Source: Tipula vernalis | Taxonomy: Eukaryota > Arthropoda > Insecta > Diptera > Tipulidae | NCBI GenBank assembly: GCA_958295665.1 | Contig: OY282560.1 | Span: 188,452,561 to 188,516,560 of the forward strand | DNA length: 64,000 nt | Direction of reading: 5' to 3' | Shown here: positions 1 through 11,185 of the stretch, one piece after another | Layout: each line of letters opens with the position of its first letter | How positions within the stretch are numbered: the stretch's first letter is position 1 | The notes under the pieces: model-generated | Told to the model about the DNA's origin: nothing | The model's database searches: none | The model's input: the letters and a program-made list of their open reading frames with translations, nothing else | Made by a program: the position numbers and the translations under genes

Positions 1-6
1 CGGAGT

Positions 7-556
7 ATGCCAATACACAATAGAAATTTTAACAATTCAATCACGATTCCCGTAAACCAAATCAATACAAATAGAGTTCAACAATACACGAAGCCGATAC
101 CGCTACCAAGAATATCGCTACAACAGAAATATGGGGTACAATATGCAGTATCAATAACCATACCAGCAACAACCATATCAGTAACAACCATACCAACAAC
201 AGCAATATGAAAAACCTGACCAGCAACAATAAAATTACTTTGTACCACCACCAGCAAGGCCGCAACATCCAAAACCACCAACACCGATGGAGGTGGACGA
301 ATCTATAAAAACCAGGAAGGTCGATTACATGAACAGACCAAATAATTATCCGAACCCAAGCTTCAAGAGAGAACACAAGTCGGATATCAATGAAAAAGCT
401 CAGAAACAACAAAGAGCATTTCACCTGGAACAGGAAAACGACGAAGACCCGTATGAAGAATATATTAGAAATTACGACGACAACGAGAAAGAAGACTCAG
501 ATGTAAACGATGAAATAAATTTTATAGAGGAGGCCTCTCTAGCCTACCTTACATAG
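7..556 (+). pseudogene. gag: Errantivirus A gag, C-terminal part
   Basis: Two short reading pieces (7-210 and 287-556) cover the Gag C-terminus. The first is rich in Asn, Gln, Ile and Pro. The second is acidic and ends in an EEASLAYLT-like stretch just before the protease. The matching point in errantivirus C (about 60.7-61.05 kb) reads DASLAYHI. No CCHC knuckle is visible, as is usual for errantiviral Gag. A frameshift or stop separates the pieces, so this is a broken copy. Gag would package RNA and form the particle. Confidence 0.75.
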
Positions 557-565
557 AATACCAGT

Positions 566-1254
566 GCCGCAATAATAAAATATTAAAGTTCCTCGTGCAT
601 AGACACGGGCGCAAATAAAAACTTTGTTAAAAATGGAACTCGCTAAGGGTGCTCAGCTCATAAATAAACCATTCACCGTTAAATCAGCTGGAGCTGATAT
701 CCAAATAAAACAGAAAATACTATATTCCAAAAATTTGGAAATAATATGCAAGTAGATTCTTTATATTACCGAACCTAACTTCATTCGATGGTATAATTGA
801 GGATGACACCTTAAAAAAAGTAGAGGCGATGATAGACAGGAGACAAAATATCTTAACCATCTCTCCAGGATTCAACATCCCATTGAAAGAGAAAATTTCA
901 ACCCAAGTCAACAACATTGAAATGAGAGACAACCATTTGGACGAAGAAACAAAGCTAAAATTAAAAACCATAATCAATAAATATCTGCCACTCTTCGGAG
1001 CCATTGGAGACCAACCGACTATTGAAACGAACGTGAAGGCGGAGATCAAAACTACTACCAATGACCCGATCTAAACAAAATCGTATGCATACCCGATCAA
1101 CATGAGGGCCGAAGTGGACCAACAAATAAAACAACTACTCAATGATGGCATTAAAAGACCATCGATAAGTCCGTATAATTCACCCATTTGGATTGTAGAG
1201 AAGAAAATGGATGCATCGGGAGTAAAAAAGAATCGAATGGTCATAGATTAACAG
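566..1254 (+). pseudogene. pol: Errantivirus A protease and start of reverse transcriptase
   Basis: The aspartic protease active site reads CIDTGANKNFVK from base 596, with the catalytic Asp at 602-604. Reading frame is lost soon after and regained at 829-1074 in the protease/RT linker. The RT N-terminus follows at about 1100-1254 ([19 protein letters not shown], the usual template-grip start of Ty3/gypsy RT). It then stops at a TAA and jumps directly to the RNase H region. The fingers/palm with the YxDD box are therefore deleted, and reverse transcription from this copy is impossible. Confidence 0.85.
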
Positions 1255-1735
1255 ACGTCGAATTGAAATCATTCGAACATCTAAAATCACTACTGTCATC
1301 GGCAGACCTATTGATATTTCCGGACTTCGACAAACCGCTTATACTAACAACGGACGCGTCGAACCACAGCATCGGGCCGTATTCTCGCAAGGAGATATTG
1401 GCAAGAACCAACCTATAACGTATATATCTAGATCTCTCAATAAAACCGAGGAGAACTACGCTACGAACGAGAAAGAATTGTTGGCGATCGTTTGGGCTCT
1501 AGATAATCTAAGGAATTATCTCTATGAAGCGAAGAAAATCAGGATTCTTACTGACCATCAGCCACTGACCTTCGCTCTCAGCAATAGGAATAGCAACAGT
1601 AAGCTGAAAAGATGGAAATCCAGGCTAGAGGAGTACAACTACGAGATTGTCTACAAACCCGGAATTACAAATAAAGTAGCGGACGCACTATCAAGACTGA
1701 AGTTGGAGGTCAACACACTTTTGTCATCAAGCGAT
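1255..1735 (+). pseudogene. pol: Errantivirus A RNase H domain
   Basis: The tether reads TDVELKSFEHLKSLLSSADL. It is followed by the Ty3/gypsy RNase H signature LTTDASNHSIG, a frameshift near 1377, then ENYATNEKELLAIVWALDNL and LTDHQPLTFAL. The domain ends with NKVADALSRL before the integrase. The catalytic residues that can be seen (Asp in TDAS, Glu in NEKELLA, Asp in TDHQ) are kept. The shift at 1377 and the missing RT make it non-functional. Confidence 0.85.
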
Positions 1736-2945
1736 GAGACCGTACATAATGCAGAAGAAGATGGCACACAACTTATTTCGCATTGCGAAGCCCCAATAAA
1801 CGTCTTTAAAAATCAATTAATAATATCCGAGGGAAACGGAATTTACGCTTATGAGGAACCACACCAGAACTATCATAGGCATCTCCCTGTCAGAAGATCA
1901 GGCAAAGGAAAAACTCACCAAACATCTGAAAGAAAGACTACACCCAACATCTGTAAATGGTATCAAAATTCCGGAAGGATATCTCCAGCTATTTCAGGAA
2001 ATTCTGCACAATTACAAATTGCGGATAACACAGAGGATAGTAGAGGATATCCGCAATGAAGACAATAAATACCGCATTATACAAGAAGAACACAGAAGAG
2101 CGCATCGAAATGCAAGGGAAAATAAGGAACAAATACTAGAAAAGTATTATTTCCCTCAGATGACCAGTTTAATAAAAAAATATACACAGAACTGCGACAT
2201 ATGCAACCAAAATAAATACGACCGTCACCCTAATAAACCGAAACTCCAGGAAACACCAATACCAACGTATCCTGCAGAAATTCTACACATCGACCTAATC
2301 GACTTGAAAGGCGAGAAGTTTATAACATGCATTGATCAATTTTCGAAATTCGTCAAACTATTTCGCGTCAAGGAACATCAGTACATATGAGAGACAAAAT
2401 TATCAAAATCCTGCATTATTTCACAACACCCAGAATAATGGTTATGAACAACGAAGCAAGCTTCGTCAGCCCCATCATTGCGGATTACCTAAGAACACTA
2501 GGGATTCAAATTTACTTAATCCCTACGCACAAAAAGCGAAATAAACGGAACAGTGGAAAGGGTTCACTCCACTATAATCGAAATAATCCGATGTCTGCAA
2601 AATGAATACAAGGATTTCACGACTAAAGAATTGGTCAATATAGCGGTTGATAGGTATAACAACTCAATACACTCTGTCACCGGAAGGAAGCCTAGTGACA
2701 TATTTTTTGGACGGACACAACGGGTCAATTATCAAAATTTATTAAACTTCAAGGAGAAAGTAAATGAAAATGTAATACAAAGAATCAGAAATAATCAGAG
2801 CCTTAAATTACAAAGAGAGAACTTGAAAAAGAACGTGCCAAGAACATACGAAGTTGGAGCACCAATATACACAGCTGTTAAACAAATTCAGGAAAAAACT
2901 AAACTAAAGTCACGTGACCACACTCTCGGGAAAAAGAATTCATAA
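1736..2945 (+). pseudogene. pol: Errantivirus A integrase, frame-broken
   Basis: Overlapping frames (1478-2059, 1851-2390, 2387-2605, 2553-2945) together cover a Ty3/gypsy integrase. The HHCC zinc site is HRRAH...CDIC near 2090-2210. The first catalytic Asp is in ILHIDLIDLKG near 2290. The second position reads MNNEASFVSP where errantiviral integrases normally have DNE, an apparent Asp-to-Asn change. The Glu is in GTVERVHST near 2545. The C-terminal end (GRKPSDIFFGR, then a basic tail) is present. At least three frameshifts separate these pieces. Confidence 0.85.
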
Positions 2946-3025
2946 AACTCATATCAAAAACTCACCAACTTAAATCACTTTACGTATATCTTTCCAGCTC
3001 ATGTCTATGAACAATAACGACATCT

Positions 3026-4341
3026 TTGAGCATACACAAGTATGACCCTCCAATAGTGTCCGTTAAACAAGGAAATGAAAATATAATAAGCGGGAACTTC
3101 AAGATCATACATCAGATTGACCTGGAGAATTATGTGGAAATATTGGCAAATATCAAATCGGAATTAAAAGGAATCGATTCAACAAACAACATGAAATCTC
3201 AACTAACATACCAAATCAATGAAACAGAAAAACTACTGGAAGAACTTCAAGGTCAACCTTCGAGGGCGAAACGAGCAATCAACTGGATTGGCTCTGCTAG
3301 GAAGTGGATCGCCGGCTCTCCAGATGCAACTGATTGGGACGAGATCCTTAAAAGTCAGGACCGGATCATTGAGAACAACAACGAGCAGTCTAGAATAAAC
3401 ACTGCCATAACGAACAAGATTCAAAAGCTTCTCGATCAACATAACGAAATATTGCTACATCTGGATGACCATACAAACGAGGTTTTTCAACAAATAATGT
3501 TCAATCAACTACAAATAGTTAAAGAAGAAGTAAAAGAAATTGTAAGAGCTACGCAACTTGCTACAGGTGGGATTATCAATTCCAACTTATTAGACAAAGA
3601 TGAAATTGGACGTCTAGTGACAGAAATCGAAACCTTACCCTACGCTAACGAAATCCAGGCCATCGAATATGCCGAACCTGCAATGATCATCAAAAACTCA
3701 ACGATTTTATACGTTATATCAATCCCTAAAACGAGCAAAGAAGAATTCCATCACATCAAAATAAAATCTACAATAAAAAATAACAAACAAATTCATTTGG
3801 AATACAAAGAAATCCTTATAAACCAACAAAACATATATGGGATTATTGACAAATGCCAAACCAGGAGAGAACCAATTAATTGTGACCTCGGCCAACTACC
3901 GGAATTGAAAGAAAACCATTGTATTATCCAATTATTGAAGGGATTGGATGCCGGGTGTGAATTTACATTTAATGAAAATGAATTAATAGAACCCATAACT
4001 GACAACACTATCTTCCTAAGCAACTTTTATGGCGCAATAACATATTATATAACAATTCAGTCAAACATCTAGAAGGCAATTATTTAGTTCAATACCAAAA
4101 CGAATCAGTAGAAATAAAAGGATGGATCTTCACCAACAAAGAAATGAGAACATCTCAAATACTACCACCAGTATTGCAAACAAATATTACAGAACAAGAA
4201 ATGAAACTTAATCTGGAATACCTACATGACCTACATGTAAACAACATAGGGAAACTTCAGAAGTTATCAACATACTACCATCAGATAAATAATGTCACGG
4301 ACACTGTCATCATAATTACCACAGTTATAGTAATTATATAG
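3026..4341 (+). pseudogene. env: Errantivirus A envelope (Env/F-like) gene
   Basis: The frame is open for 348 codons (3026-4072), then shifted to a second piece ending at 4341. A furin-type site RAKR lies at residues 80-83 and is followed directly by a conserved AINWIGSA segment, the usual position of the fusion peptide in insect errantivirus Env. Downstream are a coiled-coil-like helical region and conserved Cys residues (about 280-325). The second piece has a hydrophobic run (VIIITTVIVII) at its end, the presumed membrane anchor. Env of this group is related to baculovirus F proteins. No clear signal peptide lies in frame at the start. This is the least decayed gene of the copy. Confidence 0.85.
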
Positions 4342-4486
4342 GATTTGTAATAAGATCAAGGAGCCGCAAAGGAATAGCCCTGTTCAAGAATAACGAAGTG
4401 ACCAATCAACATCCTGTACCGCTTGGGATACAACCAGTCCAGCTGAATTTTTAAATCCACGGGACGAGGATTTTTAAAGGGAGAAG

Positions 4487-4795
4487 AGTTAAGACAACAT
4501 AATGACCATCGTCATCAATATTTAACATCAGCCAACATGTATAGTAAAATCGCAACATTGCATATTTTGCGTAGAAGTAAAATTCCTAACACTCAAATTT
4601 CATTTGTTTTCACATAAATATAATTTCTGTAATTTACCATAAAACTTCTTTAATCAGCATTTTCGCAATATAGAACTTTTTGTAATTGAAAAATTGTAAA
4701 AATATTATTAGTTTTAAGAATGATTTAGAATAAAACGGACATAGTCCAAATAAAAAACATTTTTTTTTAAAGATTAATGAATTATTAATGTTAAT
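4487..4795 (+). repeat. LTR of errantivirus A (also upstream of a PBS)
   Basis: The segment starts AGTTAAGACAAC directly after a purine tract (AAAGGGAGAAG) that fits the polypurine tract. It ends TTAAT immediately before TGGCGCC. Errantivirus LTRs commonly start AGTTA. The length is about 309 bp. It follows env, so it is a 3' LTR by position, yet it is followed by a primer-binding site, so it is also a 5' LTR by position. Boundaries are by eye. Confidence 0.75.
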
Positions 4796-4811
4796 TGGCG
4801 CCGAAACAGGG
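4796..4811 (+). other. Primer-binding site after LTR
   Basis: TGGCGCCGAAACAGGG abuts the LTR. The same motif (TGGCGCCGAAACAGTG) abuts the 5' LTR end of errantivirus C at 57025. TGGCGC... is the usual start of errantivirus primer sites, complementary to a tRNA 3' end. The tRNA was not identified. Confidence 0.75.
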
Positions 4812-5080
4812 TTTATAGGAAATTTTCCAAAATAACTAATCGCCCGCGATCTTCGATTCAGTATATTATCCAGAACTCCCAAAAAAACAAATCGCTAGAG
4901 ATAGTTGCTGGGCGTGCTCGCAACCGAAAGCTGAACAAACGTCAAATAGATCTAATAGAGAAGGAAATACATACAGTTCGTTACAGCAGATTAAATCCAC
5001 TAAATAAAAAAAATGGGAATTCCCGAATTCATCTCTTTTGGATTCTATCGCTATTCTTTTTCTACACTGAAAGGTAGATG
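4812..5080 (+). other. Errantivirus leader fragment
   Basis: Sequence downstream of the primer-binding site, corresponding to the 5' leader/start of gag of a second, otherwise missing, element copy. It has no long open frame and runs into the Tc1-like element at about 5080-5130. Its right edge is not sharp. Confidence 0.5.
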
Positions 5081-5136
5081 ATTTCATCACTAATCACTAA
5101 AAATTAAATTAGTGTTGTAAATTGTTTTTTAAAAAA

Positions 5137-6098
5137 ATGGAAAAAACCAAAAGCCTAAACGATGTTGAAAAGGGAAAAATTGATGCTTACCACGATCAAA
5201 GACATTCGAGCCGATTCATAGCCGAAAAACTAGGGTGAAGTCACACTGTTGTGCTAAATTATTTAAGAAATCCTGAAAACTATGGAAAAAATATGAAAGG
5301 CTGTTCTGTTTTGAAATTGAAACCGGTAGATAAGCGTAAAATAATTCGTATTGCCTCCAATTTTGTTCTATCTGCTCGCAAAATCAAGGAGAAAGCCGGT
5401 GTTAATGTCTGTGTACAAACCGTTCGACGCGCCATACAGAAAGCTAAACATCTTAAACGGATGAAAATTAAGAAAAAGCCACCATTAAACGAAGCTCGAA
5501 AAAACAATCGGCTTCAATTTGGGAAAGAGCATATGACATGGAATAACCAGTGGGATAAAGTCGTGTTTTCGGATGAGAAAAAATTCAATTTAGACGGGCC
5601 CAATGGTTATAACTATTATTCCCATGACCTACGCAAAGAAGAGCTAGTTCTCAATCGACATCATAGCAGGGAAGGAGGGGTTATGGTCTGGGGAGGTATT
5701 TCATACTATACGGTGGGATTGATTTAACTTTTCAAAATCAAAAAATGATAGCTAAGTCGTATCTGTTTATTTTGGATTCACCATTTCCAAAGTTCCAACA
5801 GCTGTTCGGACCACTGAAATGGACTTATCAACAAGATAACGCTCCTATACATACGGCAAGGATTGTAAAAGGCTGGATTTCCAAGAAAAATGTCGATTTA
5901 CTTAAATGGCCCCCATACTCTCCTGATTTAAATATTATGGAAAACGTTTGGGGATGGCTTTCTCGCAAGGTTTATGAAGGGAATAAGCAGTATAATGATA
6001 AGGAATCGCTTATTGAAGCCATCAAAGATGCTTGGGCCGACATTTCTTTGAATTATTTGAAATCGCTATACGATTCAATGCCCAATAGAATATTTAAC
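5137..6098 (+). pseudogene. Tc1-like (DD34E) transposase, Tc3-type N-terminus
   Basis: Starts at the ATG at 5137 (MEKTKSLNDVEKGKIDAY...), with an HTH-type N-terminal half and a LRNPENYGK segment like that of Tc3. An in-frame TGA lies at 5236-5238. The catalytic first Asp is in VFSDEKKFNLDGP, followed by MVWGGIS. A frameshift or stop lies near 5725, then QQDNAPIHTAR (second Asp) and PDLNIMENVW (Glu). There are exactly 34 residues between Asp and Glu, the Tc1 spacing. The reading is cut at MPNRIFN (about 6097), where the duplicated segment begins, so the C-terminus and 3' inverted repeat are missing. The transposase is dead. Confidence 0.9.
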
Positions 6099-6382
6099 TT
6101 TTTTTTTAATTTTTGTTGAATGTTAATTAATTCTTGTAATTTCTAAATATGCTACCGGTCTTACGACACTTTTTAAATGTGTTTTTTATTAACACGTAGA
6201 AACGTTTTAGTATTTACGAACGGTAATTCAACGAAAACCGGCTAATAGACAGAATTCTATTTATTTAATTTTTTAATTTAATATGTTCCGAGGATTGTAA
6301 GAGAATTCAATCCAGTTTCGAACTGATGAGCTTATGATTATGAAAAAATCAATCCTCTCATCAGGCCGCGGCGACTGGACTG
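6092..6382. repeat. Direct repeat copy 1 (~291 bp)
   Basis: Nearly identical to 6513-6804, offset 421-422 bp. It begins in the T-tract that truncates the Tc1-like transposase and ends GACTGGACTG. Near its right end it carries an imperfect palindrome (CTGATGAG...CTCATCAG) flanked by CCAGT and ACTGG. On the minus strand this places CTGATGAG and CGAAAC in the order seen in hammerhead ribozymes. Confidence 0.85.
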
Positions 6383-6512
6383 ACTATACCACAATTTACA
6401 TTCTATATATACAGAATGTCCTGTGCTTTATGTACTAGCGAATCGTACTAATACAGATAAATTCAATTACAATTTTTTCTTCTTCACGACAATCACATAA
6501 GCTGTGAACGCT

Positions 6513-6804
6513 AATTTTACTTTTTTTTAATTTTTGTTGAATGTTAATTAATTCTTGTAATTTCTAAATATGCTACCGGTCTTACGACACTTTTTAAATG
6601 TGTTTTTTATTAACACGTAGAAACATTTTAGTATTTACGAACGGTAATTTCAACGAAAACCGGCTAATAGACAGAATTCTATTTATTTAATTTTTTAATT
6701 TAATATGTTCCGAAGATTGTAAGAGAATTCAATCCAGTTTCGAACTGATGAGCTTATGATTATGAAAAAATCAATCCTCTCATCAGGCCGCGGCGACTGG
6801 ACTG
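6513..6804. repeat. Direct repeat copy 2 (~291 bp)
   Basis: Second copy of the 6092-6382 repeat, differing at only a few bases. The 130-bp spacer (6383-6512) is unique. Two near-identical direct repeats around a short spacer could be the paired long repeats of a Penelope-type or retrozyme-like element, or a simple tandem duplication of about 421 bp. No coding sequence lies between them. Confidence 0.8.
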
Positions 6805-8788
6805 GGATTTACTATTTAAATCATATCAAACGTGAAAGTAAATTAATTTATATCATGATTATTATTATTTTCAGGTTCTTAAATGTAATTTGAGTTTAAA
6901 AAAATTAAAACTGAATTTTTTGTTTGATTTGTAATTGTTTTTTTTATCAATGTTTTCTTAACCGAGTGCTGTACGGACAATTTTTTGATACAGGGTATAT
7001 TCGTTTCGGAGAAATTCGTTTCACTTTCAAAATTATTCGTTTTCGAATTCAAAAATACCGATGACTCAAAAATGTCGTTCGTTTCTTCGAATTCGTATTC
7101 AAAAATAGGGGTGCAGCCTTCTAAGACGCTGTGCGGTGGTGGGCCTTAGGCACGTGCTTAGTTTGCCTAGGCGTTAATCCGCCCCTCTATCGATGTTTAA
7201 AATAAACTGCAACTGTTTCGTATAACGTTTTATATTAATACTTTATTCTCAGTCCTACTTTTACAATCTCTTCAAACACACTTTCGAGTACCGACTATTC
7301 AATAGTAAAGGCGTTGCCCCATGCACAAACGGCAAACCTGCATTTGAAACCGTCAAATCAATTTTTCGACAAAAAGAGAAAACTTACAACAAAATAATAA
7401 TTGGAAAAAAGGTTTGAATTGATGATAACTATTACATTCATGGAAATTTTTAATAAAATTAATACAATTTAGTTCAAAAAAACCTAATGATATATTTTGC
7501 CGGCCGTCAAAATAAAATCTGTCTGTCAAAATTTTGAATGGCATAATTTTTGTCGGCTAAAGAACGCATTTTTGCTGTTTTACGAACCCATCATTTCTCA
7601 CCAGATTTTTTTGTCGGCTTTGATTTTGGTTTCAGTGTCAAATAAATGGCGTTTTCCTTTATATGTTGTGTTGTAGTAGCAATAATAATAATTTAAAATG
7701 AATACGCTAAGAACATTATATTTGAATACAAAATTTTACTAAACTTTTGTTTATATAAATTGTTTGGGTGGTGACGTCATTTTGCAGTCCGACAATTCTT
7801 TTGAATGTGGCGATGTAAACCGATAATCCGATCGAATTGTCCGGTTTCTCATTTGTATGTGGCATGCGCTTAACAAAAACAAAAAAATATGAATAAGAAA
7901 ACTAGATTTCTTTACAAAACATTAAAACAATTTGAATTCGGTCAATTTGTAAAGTAATTTTACTTGTAAAACAACTTGTCAAATTTTGTTGGACCGGGAA
8001 TATCTGATTGAATATTTCTAAAACAAAGAGTGCTGTTAAAAGTGAATTTTGTGTGTGTTTTCTATTTTCCTATTGAGAAAATGTTCGTGTAGTGAATTAA
8101 AAAACAAATTAAATGAAAATACAAAAATTCTTAAAGAATCGATGGTCAGTAATATTTAAAGTTGCATAAATAAGAAAAATGTCTACACGAAAGAATTGAT
8201 TTGGTCCGAAAATAAGAAGAATATTCAAATAAATAACAAAAAATAGTTCCATAAGAATAACGCAAATTTTCTTTAAAATATTCAATTAAAAATCTTTAAG
8301 CATGCAGCACATGTAGACACGTAAAAAAATGAAATTCTTTTAATATCAAACCGAATTATTTTTGGACCTTCCCCAACGCAAAAGTAACCGAAAACAAAAA
8401 TTAATTAAATTTTTTTTTTTCGCATAAATATTAATTGGAAATTGGGATTATTTGAAACCGCGCGCGAACCAACGTACACCTATAATACACACCAAGAAGT
8501 CGCAGACGACGATTTAGCGAAAATGCAATTTTTTTATTTTGTCCTAGGGCAAAATTAGTGTGTGCGATGTATCGCAATGCTCTAAATGAGGACAAAACAA
8601 AATATTTGAAGATGTTTGTACGTAAATTTGTCATATGGCCTTTTGCCATATATTGTACTATGTGTACAGAGTGTCTCAATATTCGCTAACAAAAATGTAA
8701 AATTTTCTTTCAAATGAAATGTAACTGTTAGCACATAATTGTCTTAATCTGGTTATTCATGTAATTGAGTGGCTAATTGGTTAATAAT
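6805..8788. other. AT-rich non-coding stretch
   Basis: No convincing gene. The short open frames are AT-rich and lack motifs. One segment (about 7130-7185, ending GTTAATCCGCCCCT) resembles the end of a hAT-type short element (GGGGCGGATTAAC in reverse), but no partner end was found. A small inverted repeat (TTTTATTTTGTCCT ... AGGACAAAACAAAAT) lies near 8530-8610. Confidence 0.4.
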
Positions 8789-9478
8789 ACATGTACATTA
8801 GAGTGCATAAAAATGTATGGTGAATTTTAAAGTTTTTCTTTTTGATGTTCGCCGGGCAAAATCTGAAAGTAGGTTCAAAATAATGAATTTAAGTGAAAAA
8901 AAAATTAGAAAAGTTAAAAATTTGATAGAACGCAGAAACGTGCAAAAAAAATCGAAAAATTTTCGAATTCTTGCCAATAAAAAATAAATCTCACACGCGT
9001 TTTCCAAAAAATTGGAATATACCATTTTCCGAAGTAAAATTGTATGATCTATTGGTTAGAACCACAAAAATTCGTGTTTTGTTATCATTAGAATCAGAAC
9101 TACTTCTGAGCAATTGTTTGTAAAATTTTATGACTTTTTTCGCATTTTCTGTAAAAAGCTTTGCAAGTCGAGGAAACAACTTGTTTTTTTAAATACGAAA
9201 AATAGACGTTATTTTAGAGCACTTAATAACCTTTCAAACGTGATATTATACTCTTTGATATCTTACGTGGATTAAAAAATATAAATCATTTTCTAAAACA
9301 AGAATTTTCGATTGAATTGGTGAGTCTGAAGTTGGTGTATTTATTTTTTATTTTTTTGTAAAAGACATAATTGGGTTTGAAAATTTATTTGCTATTAAAA
9401 ACGCTGCTTCATTTTTAATTCCAGTGTTCTCGATGCTGTGGTATCAAACCGCATACATTTAACATTATCAACAATTTA

Positions 9479-9969
9479 TCAGTCATTTAGAGTTTTGAAA
9501 ACAGCTTCTGCTTGCATGTGACCAGAATCATTATCCAATTTCGGGATGGCAAGCAATTTAGAGTTCCCACCACCAGACACAACTATAGCTAACCGTTCAA
9601 TATCCATATTTGTTATAGTATTGTAAATTGATGTACTACTCGTTAATTGTACTTCTCGATATTTCGAGCGCCTCGAGCGCCTGCTGTTTATAACAGTTGA
9701 TGGAGACAGCTTTAAATCATTCAAGGAATGTCTTAAAGCATTTAATACTAAGGATAATATGATAAATTCAGATCTATTACTCAATCCCAACCTATCTTAA
9801 GCTCCAGCAACTTCTTTTGTAATAATTTCTTGCTTTTTTTCATACTTTGTGAATTTGCTCTTTCAATAGATTTCTTAGATTTTTCGGGTGGTTCATATTC
9901 TGGTACCGTTAGAACGAAAAAGGTTAATGGTTTCAGCTTTGGAAAACCCTGTATATGATGAGAATCCAA
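9479..9969 (-). pseudogene. Transposase-like remnant inside long-TIR element
   Basis: Two overlapping minus-strand pieces (9969-9781, then 9790-9479, different frames) read as one protein. A basic Ser/Lys-rich region is followed by an ordered segment with LAIVVSGGGNSKLLAIPKL and an HMQAEAVFKTLND end. Similar GGG...KLLGxPK segments occur, as far as I recall, in uncharacterised insect transposon proteins. I cannot assign the superfamily. A frameshift near 9785 and loss of both ends make it a pseudogene. Confidence 0.45.
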
Positions 9970-10266
9970 AGAAAGCCATTATAAACAAAGACAGAGTAAA
10001 TCAACTTTATGTATAAGATTTTGTGACGGAAAATACAAAACATTTCTTCAACGCAATTTGTGAATCTTCGACTCAAGAATTCCTTGAAATGTACCCTGAA
10101 AAGTGGAATGAAAACAACAACTATACGAAAGAGCAATAGCCTTAGTTAGTTGTTTCAACGATAAAATAACAAAGAAAGAGGATGAAAAACAGCTTTAAGT
10201 AATCGAGCGATATCGAGAAGAGTTTCCTATCAACCTCACAAAATCTCAAATCAAGGAGAAACTCTA
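9950..10266 (+). pseudogene. Possible second coding remnant, plus strand
   Basis: The plus-strand reading gives DFVTENTKHFFNAICESSTQ and EFLEMYPEKWNENNNYTKEQ, then a broken KKEDEKQL...KSQIKEKL tail, with stops at about 10013, 10137 and 10195. The composition is protein-like, unlike the AT-rich junk around it. It faces the minus-strand remnant at 9479-9969, so either the element carries two convergent genes or its interior is rearranged. Function unknown. Confidence 0.35.
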
Positions 10267-11185
10267 ATTAGTTGTATTAATCACTATTATTATTAATATT
10301 ACTGTTATAACTAATATTATAAAACAAACTTAAATTATTATGTAACTTTTCTTAATAAATTATGTAAAAATGATTGATTTATATTTTAAGCCATTTGAAA
10401 GATATTATTATTATTATTACTATTTAATGCATCAAAAATTTATTGATTGTGAAATTTACAAAAAATAAAAAGAAATACACCAACTTCAGACTCCTTTCAG
10501 AAAAGTTACGAAAAACTGCGTTCAATCGAAAATTCTTGTTTTAGACAATGATTTTTATTTTTTAATCCACGTAAAATATCAAAGAGTATAATATCACGTT
10601 TGAAAGGTTATTAAGTGCTCTAAAATAACGTCTATTTTTCGTATTTAAAAAAACAAGTTGTTTCCTCGACTTGCAAAGCTTTTTACAGAAAATGCGAAAA
10701 AAGTCATAAAATTTTACAAACAATTGCTCAGAAGTAGTTCTGATTCTAATGATAACAAAACACCAATTTTTGTGGTTCTAACCAATAGATCATACAATTT
10801 TACTTCGGAAAATGGTATATTCCATTTTTTTGGAAAACGCGTGTGAGATTTATTTTTTATTGGCAAGAATTCGAAAATTTTTCGATTTTTTTTGCACGTT
10901 TCTGCGTTGAGCACCATCTAACTTTTAACTTTTCTAATTTTTTTTAGACCTACTTTCAGATTTTGACCAATGAAATAGCATTCTCGACACAAAGTTTTTT
11001 TTTGTGCACCCTAATGTACATATTATACTACATTTCCATGACAAAGTTCGTCGTATTAAAATCAAATGTCGGCACTAATCACTAAAGAATGTAAATTAGT
11101 ATATCGATTGGGCGTAAATTTTAGTGATTAAAAAAATCACTTAACACAAATTATTTTGAAAAGTAAACCTATTGTAAACCACTAA

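Larger units (their letters stand above)
1..4795 (+). mobile_element. Errantivirus A (Ty3/gypsy with env), 5' part outside window
   Basis: Order gag tail, protease, RT/RNase H, integrase, env, LTR matches insect errantiviruses (gypsy/17.6/297 group). The 5' LTR and most of gag lie left of the window. pol has many stops and shifts and lacks the RT catalytic core, so the copy is not autonomous. A second member of the same family lies at 56.9-63.2 kb with very similar protease, RT-start and env segments. Family placement rests on the protein motifs and env. The precise family name is not known to me. Confidence 0.9.
8790..11019. mobile_element. DNA transposon with ~570-bp terminal inverted repeats
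   Basis: Left arm 8790-9362 and right arm 10455-11019 are long inverted copies. Both encode the same 62-residue open frame in opposite directions (8991-9179 minus, 10658-10846 plus), which is only a by-product of the repeat. The tips read TGTACATTAGAGTGCA and, inverted, TGTACATTAGGGTGCA. If the element starts at CATTAG, the flanking TA on both sides could be a TA target duplication. The middle carries broken protein-coding remnants on both strands. The superfamily is not resolved. Confidence 0.8.

Noticed and set aside
6300..6804. Confident hammerhead ribozyme call
   Set aside because: Stem II cannot be shown and the core strand pairs better with a nearby CTCATCAG, so it is kept only as a low-confidence finding.
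8991..9179. 62-codon frame seen in both arms of the long-TIR element
   Set aside because: Its duplication is explained by the inverted repeat. It is AT-rich with no domain.
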